Source: Candidatus Zixiibacteriota bacterium | GTDB lineage: Bacteria; Zixibacteria; MSB-5A5; GN15; JAAZOE01 | Length of the DNA stretch: 21,771 bases | Assembly (NCBI GenBank): GCA_012797915.1 | Contig: JAAZOE010000134.1 | Location: 1 to 21,771 of the forward strand | Direction of reading: 5' to 3' | Shown here: positions 1 through 7,957 of the stretch, piece after piece | Layout of the letters: each line of letters opens with the position of its first letter | How positions within the stretch are numbered: position 1 is the first letter of the stretch | Notes under the pieces: generated by a model | The model's database searches: none | Seen by the model: the letters and a program-made list of their open reading frames with translations, nothing else | Told to the model about the DNA's origin: nothing | Made by a program: the position numbers and the translations under genes

Positions 1-1
1 C

Positions 2-259
2 TTCCATCGCTGGGTGGAGGTGTACCTGCCGGGGTACGGCTGGATTCCGGTGGATCCATCGCGGGGGGACAGCAAATGGCCGGCGGAGGTGGCCGGAGCG
101 TATGGGTTCGTGGCCGGCAACTGTCTGATCACCACGGTCGGCGGGGGCGGCTCGGAATATATGGAGTGGGGGTACAACGGCAACGAGCGGTGGACGTCGC
201 GCGGCAAGTGCAAGGTGGTGGTGGAGAATATCGCGGAGTGGACGCCCCTGGCGAAGTAG
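2..259 (+). CDS. Transglutaminase-like protein, C-terminal fragment (cut by window start)
   Basis: The reading frame is open at the window edge, so only the last 85 residues are seen. The first visible residues are FHRWVEVYLPGYGWIPVDPS. This is the second half of the transglutaminase/protease-like core: the catalytic His (codon 5-7) in an H-x-W-V-E-V context, then the GW-x-P-V-D motif with the catalytic Asp (codon 53-55). The catalytic Cys would lie upstream of the window. Bacterial members of this family act as proteases, amidases or unknown hydrolases rather than cross-linking enzymes. The tail after the core ends NIAEWTPLAK and stops at TAG. The DUF488 gene starts 13 bases later, so the two are probably co-transcribed. 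The family call is firm, but the substrate cannot be judged from this fragment. Confidence 0.82.
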   Translation, partial: FHRWVEVYLPGYGWIPVDPSRGDSKWPAEVAGAYGFVAGNCLITTVGGGGSEYMEWGYNGNERWTSRGKCKVVVENIAEWTPLAK

Positions 260-272
260 GGGCCCGGCGCTG

Positions 273-629
273 ATGATGATACAGGCAAAGCGGGTGTACG
301 AACCGCCGGAGCCGGCGGACGGGTACCGGGTGCTGGTCGACCGGCTCTGGCCGCGCGGCCTGACCAAGGAACAAGCCCGGCTGGATGAATGGGCAAAGGA
401 AATCGCGCCGTCCAACGAACTGCGGAAGTGGTTTCATGCCGATCGGACGAAGTGGGCCGAATTCAAGCGGAAATACCGGGCGGAATTGAAGGAACATCGG
501 GAGCCGCTTGGCCGACTGGCCGCGCGGGCGAAGCAGGGGACGGTGACGCTTCTGTATGCCGCCACCGATCCCGAACGGAACCATGCGATCATTCTGACGG
601 ATATACTCAGTCAATTGGTGACGGACTGA
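273..629 (+). CDS. DUF488 family protein (YeaO-like)
   Basis: This 118-residue protein has the hallmark pattern of DUF488: an N-terminal K-R-V-Y-E-P with DGYRVLVDRLWPRGL, then LDEWAKEIAPSNELRKWF, and a C-terminal TLLYAATDPERNHAIIL. The length is typical of the short YeaO-type branch. No biochemical role is firmly established for this branch. The protein has no signal peptide or membrane segment, so it is cytoplasmic. Two adjacent ATG codons (273 and 276) could start it, and I kept the first. It follows the transglutaminase fragment by 13 bases and converges on the broken phosphatase gene, with only 5 bases between the two stop codons and no clear hairpin there. Confidence 0.88.
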   Translation: MMIQAKRVYEPPEPADGYRVLVDRLWPRGLTKEQARLDEWAKEIAPSNELRKWFHADRTKWAEFKRKYRAELKEHREPLGRLAARAKQGTVTLLYAATDPERNHAIILTDILSQLVTD

Positions 630-634
630 GCCGT

Positions 635-3296
635 TTAGATCGGCGACCCGCCGTCGGATTCGGCGGCTTCGGCCCCGTTTCCCGCCCGCCGGATGATGAC
701 GAGGGTGATGTCATCGGCTTGTTCCGCTCCGTGACTGAAATCCTGGACTGACTCTATGATACCGGCGTAAACGGCTGGGGCGGTTCCGGACCTGCAGGCG
801 GCCAGTGTCGCCAGCAGCCTCTCTTCCTCATACATTTCTTCGGCGGTATTGACCGCCTCGGTCACACCGTCGCTATACGCGGCCACGATGCTTCCCGGGG
901 ACAGTCGGATCGCTCCCACCTCGTATTGAATCCCCGGCATGGCTCCCACCAGCATCCCTCCGGTTTCCAGTTTCGTAACAGTGTTGCTCGGGTCACTATA
1001 CGCCAGCGCCGGGGGATGCCCGCTGTTCACATAGTGCAGCTCGCCGGTGGCCGCGTCTAGGACGCCGACGAAGAGCGTGAAGAACATCCCGGCCGGCGAG
1101 GCTTCCACCAGGTGCTGGTTGACTTCGGTCATGAAGGCGCCGAGATCGGCCGACGCCCGCGGTAACAGGCTGCGCATCAGGGCTTGTAGATTGGCCGTCA
1201 GGAGTGAGGCACCCAGCTCCTTGCCGGAGACATCGCCGACGGCGAAAGCGACCTTTCCCGTTTCTAGTTCGAAGAGGTCGTAAAAATCGCCGCCCACGGC
1301 CTGGGCGGGGAGACAGGCGGCGGCGAACTCCCAACCGGGCACGGAAGGCAGAGCGCGGGGAAGAATTTCTGTTGGACGCCGCGGGCGATCTCCAAATCCC
1401 GCGCCTGCCTGGCCTCGCGTTTGGCCACTTCCACCAGGGCCGCGTTTCGAAGGGCCATGCCCACCGCCTGGGCCACCCCCTGCAGCAATTCCTTGTCTTC
1501 GCGGCTGTACGGTTGTTCAAATAATTTGACGGCCAGGGCAAGGCAGCCCAGCAGTTCGCTGCCGGCGCGTATCGGCAAGACCAACTCATACCGAGCTAAT
1601 TTGGCCGGGCCGATCGGGGCATCCGCTTCCTCGCGGGTGGGAGGAAAGTCGACCCACGGCCGACCCGTCTCGATTTGGCCTAACGCATCCCTAACCCCCG
1701 CCGCATCAGCCGGCGCCGACTGGTATTCATCCGTCCCGGTCGGGCCGGTTCCTCGCAGTCCTTTGCGTTGCTGCCATCGTCCCCAGGCGAGCCGAATCGA
1801 TTCGCCTCCGGGATCTCCTACCATGAGGTACCCTACCCGCACCGGGTGAAGGGTGGTCAGGAGCGCCTCCCCGGCGCGCCGGAGGCCGATGATGACCAGG
1901 GCCGAACCCATTATGGCCAGCACGGAAACGGCGGTCATCAATTGCGGGAATTCGAAGCGGGCGTTGCGGAGCCCCTGTAGGATAACGAAAAACAGCAGCA
2001 CGAACTCGCATGAATAACATGCCGCAGGAAAGCAGCAGGTGTTGAAGACCGCGACGGATGACGAAACGGATATCGGATAGACGTTCGGCAACGATGAAAT
2101 ACCCCAGCACGACCCCGCTAAATGTCCAGAGCCCATACGGAACCACGTAATACCACGGCTGGCGATCAAACAGGTACCAAACTCCCGGCAGATACAACAT
2201 CCCTCCCACCAGAAAGAGGAGTCAGGAGGTTTGGAATACCTTCACGCGCATGATTCGCCGTTGACGAACAGTACGCCATTGGGCGTAGATGAGGGGGGGT
2301 GAACAGGAGGACCAGAAAGGCCATTGGCCAGGAGTCGCCACGGGTCCGGAGAAAACTGAGCGCTTCGGCCGCAGGTCCGAGGGACGGATAAAAATTTCCG
2401 GCTGAGTTGAGGGTGTCGCCCAGCGCCCAGGCGCCAAAGACGATCCAGGACAACCACCACCATTGTTGCAATCGGGCTCCCATCCGAGTGCGGACGGGGA
2501 AAATAGCCAGGAAGCCTATCCACATCGGCCCCATGACCGCGATGGATGCAAAGGCGCAAAAGTATACCGGTCCCGCGGCCCATTCCGGCCAGAGCGAGCT
2601 CAACGGCATCCGGGACGAAAACACGAGCGTCCCCGAGGTCAGCAGCGCCGTCACCAGACGGAACGCAGCCGTATCGCGAAGCTTGAGAAAGCCGATAAAG
2701 ACGCCCAGAAGCAGGGCGGCAATATCGAAGATCAGCATCGGGCTGATATGTTTCCAGCGCATGGCGACACTCTCGAATACGAAACCGGCGTCCTGGCGAT
2801 AGGCGGTCGGCAATGAAGAGGGTAATTCCTGAAGCACGAGTAGTCCCGAACGGCGGTCGCCATCTTGTATCCATTCAATGCGCAGAGAGTCGCCCGGAGA
2901 CGATCTCAACAGGGTGCGGAAGTAGGGTTCGGGATCTTCCGTCAAGGCGAGGCCGTTGATGGCGACAATCAGGTCGCCTTCATGCAAACCCAGTCTTGCG
3001 GCCGGGCCGGCGGAGTCGGTGGAGTTGATGACGGGGATACCGCCTGCGGCCGTGAAGGCGGGAGTGTCATTCCAGTTGCCATCGTAGGGGGGCAGTCCCG
3101 AGCGGGCGCGGGGGTAGTGCCGGATGGCGAACAGCGACCAGGTCGTTCCCAGAACCTGCGTCAGAAGTACCGCCGAAAAGAACAGAAGAACAGCCAGACG
3201 CAGGTACGGAATATGTCGTGTCACGGAAGCATCACTCGATGCCGGGGCGAGGATATTTTCTGATGGATTATTTGTCTGTGAATCGTCAAGTTTCAT
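635..3296 (-). pseudogene. Broken PDZ / membrane / GAF-like / SpoIIE-type (PP2C) serine phosphatase
   Basis: Read on the minus strand, the pieces make one protein of about 880 residues spread over three frames. The first piece (3296 to about 2300) has an N-terminal membrane segment, a PDZ-like region (AARLGLHEGDLIVAINGLAL) and several membrane helices. The middle piece continues the membrane region and then a GAF-like sensor region ending EIARGVQQKFFP. The last piece (about 1342-635) is a SpoIIE-type phosphatase domain with QAVGGDFYD, VGDVSGKE, NSGHPPAL, YSDGVTEA and EQADDITL, so the metal-binding Asp residues are kept. Lesions are a +1 shift in a 7-base C tract (2293-2299), an in-frame TGA (2222-2224), a +1 shift near 2005-2030 and a -1 shift near 1345-1355. 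A good ribosome site (GGAGG) precedes the ATG at 3296. It may be a decayed gene or a stretch of poor sequence; nearby genes are mostly intact. Confidence 0.85.
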
Positions 3297-3529
3297 CTGC
3301 GCCTCCGACGATTGGCGGCATCCGGAAGGCGATAGTCGGAGACGATGCCCACCGGGACTGAGAGGCGAAATCGTCCCGTATGCGTTTGTGCTGAGTCCTC
3401 TGGTACAACCGGATCATGATGGTATCAGCGAGATGCAGCGGCGACCGGGCGATGTCGAACGCATCGCTATATGGCACGGTTTGATCATGCCCCTGTTTGG
3501 GATGGTTTCATTCCCGTCCGTCGTCAACG

Positions 3530-3558
3530 CTCATAATACATACGCAAGATTATGGCAA
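3530..3558 (-). promoter_or_regulatory. Possible sigma-70 promoter upstream of the broken phosphatase
   Basis: On the minus strand, TTGCCA (3558-3553) is followed after 17 bases by TATGAG (3535-3530). The -35 box matches 5 of 6 and the -10 box 4 of 6 consensus bases. The predicted transcript start is about 225 bases from the ATG, which is long, so the assignment is tentative. Confidence 0.3.
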
Positions 3559-3646
3559 AGGGCAACAGATCCAGCGGTCAATACGTGAGATAAAAAGCCT
3601 CCGGAACTCGAAATGGCCTTTCCTCCGCTGTGGAAAACGGAAGAAG

Positions 3647-3674
3647 GACGGCCCATCGCCAGAGATGGGCCGTC
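3647..3674 (-). terminator. Intrinsic terminator of the rubrerythrin/rubredoxin-GltS operon
   Basis: A perfect 11-base stem (GACGGCCCATC / GATGGGCCGTC) with a 6-base loop lies 13 bases past the stop at 3687. In the minus direction it is followed by a pyrimidine-rich run, CTTCTTCCGTTTTCC. The T tract is interrupted, so the hairpin is certain and the terminator role is likely. Confidence 0.75.
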
Positions 3675-3686
3675 GATTCAAGCCGG

Positions 3687-5087
3687 TTATGCGTGCTCGA
3701 TGGCCGTGTGGCCGGATATCTCACTGTTGGTCGTGCAGAGATCGCCCACCGACAGCGAATGCACGTTGTCGTTGCCGGTCAAGCGCGCGAAATCCTTCAA
3801 TTCCGATGTGCAGACTCGAAGGAAATTGGCCAAGCGGGTCGCCGATCGTTCGATATCCAGCCGTTTCCGCAGTTCGGGGTCCTGGGTGGCGATTCCGACC
3901 GGGCAGCGACCGGTGTGGCAGACCCGGTACTGCTGGCAGCCGCAGGCCATGAGAGCGGCGGTGGCGATGGCGACGGCATCGGCCCCCAGAGCCAGCGCCT
4001 TGGCGAAATCGGACGAGACGCGGAGTCCGCCGGTGATGATCAGGGAAACGTCGTTCGCGCCGGCGGAGTCCAGAAACCGCCGGGCCCGGTGCAGGGCGAA
4101 GATGGTCGGCACCGAGGTGGCCGCTTTGACGTACTTGGGGGACGCCCCGGTGGCGCCGGGGCGTCCGTCGATGGTGATGAAGTCCGGTTTGGCCTTGAGG
4201 ATGAAAGCCAGGTCGGCCTCGATATGCCCGGCGGCGATTTTCACGCCGATCGGTTTGCCGCCGGAGGCTTCCCGAAGCCAGGCGATTTTTTTGCGCAGGT
4301 CTTCCGGGGTGGCGATGTCGCGAAAATGAGCGGGGCTGATAACGTCTTTCCCTGGCGGAACGCCCCGCACGGCGGCGATCTCCGCGGTGACCTTGGCCCC
4401 CGGAAGATGGCCGCCCATGCCCGGCTTGGACGACTGCCCGATCTTGATCTCGATGGCATCGACCCGGCGGAAGTTTTCTTCCGTGACGCTGTACTGGTTG
4501 GGTACGTACTCGAAGATGTATTTGCCGGCATTGGCCAGTTCCTCGGGCAGGATCCCGCCCTCGCCGGAGCAGACGGCGGTCCCGGCCAAGGCGCTGCCTT
4601 TGGCCAGGGCGATCTTGGTTTCCCGCGACAGCGCCCCGAAAGACATGTGACTGATATAGACCGGCGTTTGCAGAACCAACGGCTGTTTGGTTTTGTGGCC
4701 GATGACCGTTTCCGTTGCCACCGGTTCGCCGTCGTTGCGGGGCAGCCGGGCCATTTGGGCGCCGCGGATGAGAATATCGTCCCATGATGCGACCGGCTTT
4801 TTGGTGCGCATCGGTTCGATAATCGACGTCCCCGTTTCGGCCATGAGATGGATGTCGGCCATGAGGGTTTCGAGGTCATCGGCGGTCCGGCGATATTTAT
4901 CGACGGCGTCCTCCGCGGCCTCGGCGGAGCGAGGGGGGGCCGGAGCGGTCGATCCAACGAGTTTGAAATACGCTTTCGCCGAACCGCAGACCGGGCAAAC
5001 CCAGTCATCGGGCAGATCAGCCCATTGCACGCCCTCTTTGGATTCGTCGTAGCAGTAATCACAGACGTCGCATTTGTACACCGCCAC
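3687..5087 (-). CDS. Rubredoxin domain fused to FMN/3Fe-4S glutamate synthase domain
   Basis: This 466-residue protein has two parts. Residues 1-45 are a rubredoxin domain with Cys6, Cys9, Cys31 and Cys34 holding one iron. Residues 85-450 match the central FMN-binding domain of glutamate synthase, with PVYISHMSFGALS, GEGGILPEE, KIGQSSKPGMGGHLPG, GATGASP and ITGGLR. The cysteine set Cys384-x5-Cys390-x4-Cys395 matches the 3Fe-4S ligands of GltS. The N-terminal glutaminase domain of classical glutamate synthase is absent, so ammonia would have to be free or come from a separate subunit. I infer that rubredoxin is the built-in electron donor or relay. The GTG start has AGGAG 6 bases upstream. Rubrerythrin ends 10 bases before it, so the two form an operon. 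The domain calls are firm; the reaction may be glutamate synthesis or a related FMN reaction. Confidence 0.9.
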   Translation of the reverse strand: MAVYKCDVCDYCYDESKEGVQWADLPDDWVCPVCGSAKAYFKLVGSTAPAPPRSAEAAEDAVDKYRRTADDLETLMADIHLMAETGTSIIEPMRTKKPVASWDDILIRGAQMARLPRNDGEPVATETVIGHKTKQPLVLQTPVYISHMSFGALSRETKIALAKGSALAGTAVCSGEGGILPEELANAGKYIFEYVPNQYSVTEENFRRVDAIEIKIGQSSKPGMGGHLPGAKVTAEIAAVRGVPPGKDVISPAHFRDIATPEDLRKKIAWLREASGGKPIGVKIAAGHIEADLAFILKAKPDFITIDGRPGATGASPKYVKAATSVPTIFALHRARRFLDSAGANDVSLIITGGLRVSSDFAKALALGADAVAIATAALMACGCQQYRVCHTGRCPVGIATQDPELRKRLDIERSATRLANFLRVCTSELKDFARLTGNDNVHSLSVGDLCTTNSEISGHTAIEHA

Positions 5088-5097
5088 GGTTGGCTCC

Positions 5098-5625
5098 TTA
5101 AATATCGGTTTCCATGTCGGCCGGTTCGTAATACTCCAACCGATGCTGACAGCAGGGGCATTTCTGCGGCGGCTCGGTCCCCTCGTGGATGTACCCGCAG
5201 ACGCTGCATTTCCAGCGGATCGGTTTTTCCCGTTTGAACACGGTGCCGTTTTTGATCCGGTCGAGCAGTTTCTGGTAGCGCGCCCGGTGATGTTCTTCGA
5301 CTCTGGCGATCATCCGGAAGAGGGCCGCGGCTTTGATGTTCCCTTCGGCCTCGGCGTCCTTGGCGAATTCGGGGTACATGGTAACGGTTTCGTACTGTTC
5401 GCCCTCCATGGCCGCCTTCAGGTTGGCGGCGGTGTCGCCGAGGCCGCCCAGCAGGGCGAATTCATCCTTGGCGTGGCGCCGTTCGTTTTCGGCGGTCTCT
5501 TCGAGGATTTTGGCGATATAATGGTACCCTTCCTTGCGGGCCACCTGGGCGAAGAAGGTGTACTTGTTGCGGGCTTGGGATTCGCCCGCGAAGGCTTCTT
5601 TCAGATGGTCTTCGGTTTTGCTCAT
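5098..5625 (-). CDS. rbr: Rubrerythrin
   Basis: This 175-residue protein is a standard-length rubrerythrin, a cytoplasmic peroxide reductase of anaerobes and microaerobes. The four-helix diiron domain shows the expected ligands: Glu15 in GESQAR, Glu48 and His51 in ENERRH, the Glu pair near 92-94, and Glu110 with His113 in VEEHH. The C-terminal rubredoxin-like domain has Cys140, Cys143, Cys156 and Cys159 (CSVCGY and CPCC). The ATG has AAGGAAG just upstream. It is the first gene of a two-gene operon with the rubredoxin-GltS fusion, and a promoter candidate lies about 110-140 bases upstream. Placing a peroxide-removing enzyme before an oxygen-sensitive iron-sulfur flavoenzyme fits a protective role, but that link is inference. 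Confidence 0.95.
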   Translation of the reverse strand: MSKTEDHLKEAFAGESQARNKYTFFAQVARKEGYHYIAKILEETAENERRHAKDEFALLGGLGDTAANLKAAMEGEQYETVTMYPEFAKDAEAEGNIKAAALFRMIARVEEHHRARYQKLLDRIKNGTVFKREKPIRWKCSVCGYIHEGTEPPQKCPCCQHRLEYYEPADMETDI

Positions 5626-5734
5626 CGGACTTCCTTTCGTCGAGGGTATCGTTCATCCGGTTTTCAACGATGTTCGCGGCCGGGGTGAAGGCGTGGGCCT
5701 CCGTCGCGATCGCCCCCAGTCATACTCCATGGAA

Positions 5735-5763
5735 TACATATACTTCCGTCCGGCAAATGTCAA
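5735..5763 (-). promoter_or_regulatory. Sigma-70-like promoter of the rubrerythrin operon
   Basis: A consensus -35 TTGACA (5763-5758, minus strand) is followed by an AT-rich TATATGTATT. The -10 box is either TATATG with a 15-base spacer or TATGTA with a 17-base spacer. It lies about 110-140 bases upstream of the rubrerythrin ATG. The -35 is exact and the -10 is imperfect, which leaves room for an activator or repressor. Confidence 0.5.
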
Positions 5764-5883
5764 CGGTGAAGGCCGGCATCGGCGGAGAATTTCAGCGCGG
5801 TTTCCGGCGCCCCGGTGCCAGGCGGTAGGCGGCGGCATCTGCCCCCCGGGCGACCAGGGGACCGAATTGGATATCGGCGTCAC

Positions 5884-5912
5884 TTGCCCCATTTCCGGCG
5901 ATCCGCTATATT
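5884..5912 (+). promoter_or_regulatory. Sigma-70-like promoter of the histidine kinase/regulator operon
   Basis: TTGCCC (5884-5889), a 17-base spacer and TATATT (5907-5912) form a good match, 4 of 6 and 5 of 6. The spacing to the kinase ATG at 5967 gives a leader of about 48 bases. Confidence 0.5.
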
Positions 5913-5966
5913 GCCGGGCCGGCGTTCGGAGCGCGCAGGCCGTATGGACGACGAAAGCAGAAACCG

Positions 5967-7175
5967 ATGACCGAAGATATCCTCCATGCCCTTCGCGAGA
6001 GAATCAAGGAGCTGACTGCGCTCCATACGACCGCGCGTATCCTTCAGGACAATACGAGGCCGGCGGTCGAAGTCATGCGGACACTGGCCGCCCAACTGCC
6101 GGCGGCCTGGCAGTATCCGGAGATCACCACGGTTCGGCTCAGATTCCGGGGATTGGAGGCGGCCAGTCCGGATTTCGCCGAATCGGATTGGCGGCAGGCC
6201 GCCTTGTTCTCCGTTCGTGACGGCGGGGAGGGTTCCATTGAGATTTTCTACCGGCAACCGCGTCCGCCGGCAGACGAGGGCCCGTTCCTGAAGGAAGAAC
6301 GGGAGCTTATTGATTCGCTGGCCGAGATGCTCCGATCCTATTTTCAGCATCTGTTGGCCGACGAGGCGCTGCAGAAGGCGCACGACGACCTTGAGGCGCA
6401 GGTGGCGGCGCGGACGATCGAGCTGGAAAAGGCCAATGTTTCTCTCCGGGAACAAATCATCGAATATCGCAAGGCCGAACAGAAGATTGAACGGTATCAA
6501 AAACAACTTCAACAGTTGGCGGCGGAGCTTTGTCTCGCGGAAGCCGGCGAGCGCCGGGCTATCGCCGAGGATCTTCACGATCATATCGGCCAGGCGCTGG
6601 CGTTGATCAAGATGGGGCTGGCGGAATTACGGGGCAACGCCGTTTTCTGCGGCTTCGAAGGAAAAATCGGCGAGATGACCGCACTTCTGGAGCAGACGAT
6701 TCGGTATTCGCGCAACCTGACGTTTCAGATAAGTCCGCCGTCGCTGTATGAGCTGGGTCTGCCGGCGGCGGTCGATGGTATGGTGGAGCGGTTCCGCCGG
6801 ACGCATCCGTTCGCCATCACCCTGGAGGCCGTCGGGGATGTCGGGCGGTTCGGTCTGAAGACGGAGGTTTTCGCCTACAAGTCGATACAGGAGCTGTTGA
6901 CCAATATCGTCAAACATGCCGGCGCCCGACGGGTGGACGTTTCTCTGCGCCGCGAGGGGGACAATCTCCGGGTTGAGGTGCGCGACGATGGGCAGGGATT
7001 CGATCCGGCGGCGCTGGACGACAATGGCGAACGGGACTGCAAATTCGGGTTATTCAGCATCAAGGAGCGGTTCCGTCTTTTGGGCGGTTCGGTGGCCATC
7101 GATTCCGCTCCGGGCCGCGGCACGGTGATTGTCCTGCAGGCTCCGGCGACCGACCGGGAGGATCACGTCGAATGA
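5967..7175 (+). CDS. Cytoplasmic sensor histidine kinase, NarL-partner type (HisKA_3)
   Basis: The 402-residue protein has no membrane segment, so it senses an intracellular signal. Residues 1-130 form an N-terminal sensor region of a kind I recall from other kinases, with RIKELTALH, AWQYPEITT and EGPFLKEERELID. Residues 130-185 look like a coiled-coil linker. The dimerisation and phosphotransfer motif is ERRAIAEDLHDHIGQ with the phospho-accepting His204. The ATP-binding domain has the N box ELLTNIVKHAGA (Asn313), the DDGQGF box (340-345) and a late GRGT. All catalytic motifs are present. The ATG overlaps no upstream gene and its ribosome site is weak (GAAAG). Its stop overlaps the start of the response regulator by 4 bases (ATGA), so the two are translationally coupled partners. 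The signal is unknown. The flanking genes suggest nitrogen or redox state, but that is inference. Confidence 0.92.
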   Translation: MTEDILHALRERIKELTALHTTARILQDNTRPAVEVMRTLAAQLPAAWQYPEITTVRLRFRGLEAASPDFAESDWRQAALFSVRDGGEGSIEIFYRQPRPPADEGPFLKEERELIDSLAEMLRSYFQHLLADEALQKAHDDLEAQVAARTIELEKANVSLREQIIEYRKAEQKIERYQKQLQQLAAELCLAEAGERRAIAEDLHDHIGQALALIKMGLAELRGNAVFCGFEGKIGEMTALLEQTIRYSRNLTFQISPPSLYELGLPAAVDGMVERFRRTHPFAITLEAVGDVGRFGLKTEVFAYKSIQELLTNIVKHAGARRVDVSLRREGDNLRVEVRDDGQGFDPAALDDNGERDCKFGLFSIKERFRLLGGSVAIDSAPGRGTVIVLQAPATDREDHVE

Positions 7176-7816
7176 AGGTGTTGATCGCCGACGATCATCG
7201 GCTGTTTCGCGACGGCCTGCGGACGTTGTTGGAGAAGCAACCCGACCTCACGGTCGTGGCCGAAACCGAGGACGGCGCGGCGACCGTATCGGCCGCGGTC
7301 GATATTCGGCCCGATATCGTTCTCATGGATATTTCCATGCCGGGGTTGAACGGCATGGAGGCCGCCCGCCGGCTTTTGGCCGCCGGTCCGACCGTCAAGG
7401 TCATCATGTTGTCCATGCATTCCGATCATCATTTCGTGATCGAGTCGCTGAAATCGGGGGCGGTCGGATACGTGCTGAAGGATTCCGCCTTCGAGGAACT
7501 GCTGGCCGCCATCCGCACGGTCGCCTCCGGCGGTATCTTCCTGTCCCGTTCAATCAATGATGTCGTCGTTCGGCGGTACGTCGCCGCGGCTCGAGGCGGG
7601 GAGGCGACGACGGATTCCATTCTCAGTCCGCGGGAACGGGAGGTGCTGCAACTTCTGGCCGAGGGAAAATCAACCAAGGAAACGGCGGCCAGCCTGCATG
7701 TCAGCATCAAGACCGTGGAAACCCATCGCAAACAGATCATGGACAAGCTGGATATCCACAGCATCGCGGAGTTGACCAAATACGCCATCCGCCGGGGATT
7801 GACTACGCTGGAGTAA
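7172..7816 (+). CDS. NarL/FixJ-family response regulator
   Basis: At 214 residues this is a standard NarL-type regulator. The receiver domain has the acidic pair Asp7-Asp8, the phosphorylated Asp53 in LMDISMPG, Ser81 and Lys103 in VLKDSA. A LuxR-type helix-turn-helix follows at about 150-210 (LSPREREVLQLLAEGKSTKE, then HVSIKTVETHRKQIMDKL). It overlaps the kinase gene by 4 bases and is surely its partner. The next gene, amt, starts 141 bases later on the same strand with at most a weak hairpin between. The regulator could therefore control amt or the divergent rubrerythrin operon, but I found no clear repeated binding site. Confidence 0.95.
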   Translation: MKVLIADDHRLFRDGLRTLLEKQPDLTVVAETEDGAATVSAAVDIRPDIVLMDISMPGLNGMEAARRLLAAGPTVKVIMLSMHSDHHFVIESLKSGAVGYVLKDSAFEELLAAIRTVASGGIFLSRSINDVVVRRYVAAARGGEATTDSILSPREREVLQLLAEGKSTKETAASLHVSIKTVETHRKQIMDKLDIHSIAELTKYAIRRGLTTLE

Positions 7817-7871
7817 TCTTCTCCCCGGACGTTTTCCCCCAAGGTATTTCGCAGTCCCAAATCAGGCTATC

Positions 7872-7906
7872 CCCGATACCGGTCCCGGCGTCACCGGGGT
7901 ATTTTC
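7872..7906 (+). terminator. Weak hairpin between the regulator and amt
   Basis: ATACC (7876-7880) can pair with GGTAT (7898-7902), with an adjoining GGT/ACC pair and a GG bulge, and TTTT follows at once. It may be a weak terminator or attenuator that separates the two-component genes from amt. The pairing is imperfect, so confidence is low. Confidence 0.3.
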
Positions 7907-7957
7907 CCATGAAACCAACCGTACCGAACGCCGTTTCGGTCGGCGAGGAGGATAGCG

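Larger units (their letters stand above)
3297..3686. other. 390-base gene-free stretch between two minus-strand genes
   Basis: The stretch holds the ribosome site of the broken phosphatase (GGAGG, 5 bases from its ATG), a possible promoter at 3530-3558 and a strong hairpin at 3647-3674. A 63-codon minus-strand frame at 3286-3477 overlaps the phosphatase start by 11 bases. It shows no recognisable family and I do not call it a gene. I see nothing else in this stretch. Confidence 0.6.
5626..5966. other. 341-base divergent intergenic region
   Basis: This region separates the rubrerythrin operon (-) from the two-component system (+). It carries one promoter candidate for each direction (5735-5763 minus and 5884-5912 plus). 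The middle 120 bases show no recognisable gene or convincing operator. Short open frames here are shadows without a family match. Confidence 0.6.

Noticed and set aside
2222..2224. TGA read as selenocysteine or as a recoded sense codon in the phosphatase
   Set aside because: The codon lies in a membrane segment of a gene that also has three frameshifts, TGA serves as a normal stop in neighbouring genes, and no selenocysteine element is apparent.
3286..3477. 63-codon minus-strand frame upstream of the broken phosphatase
   Set aside because: It has no family resemblance, it overlaps the phosphatase start and ribosome site, and its composition looks random.
3630..4787. Long plus-strand open frame of 385 codons opposite the rubredoxin-GltS gene
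   Set aside because: It is a shadow frame caused by GC-rich codons in a clearly recognised minus-strand gene; its translation is low-complexity Gly/Asp-rich.
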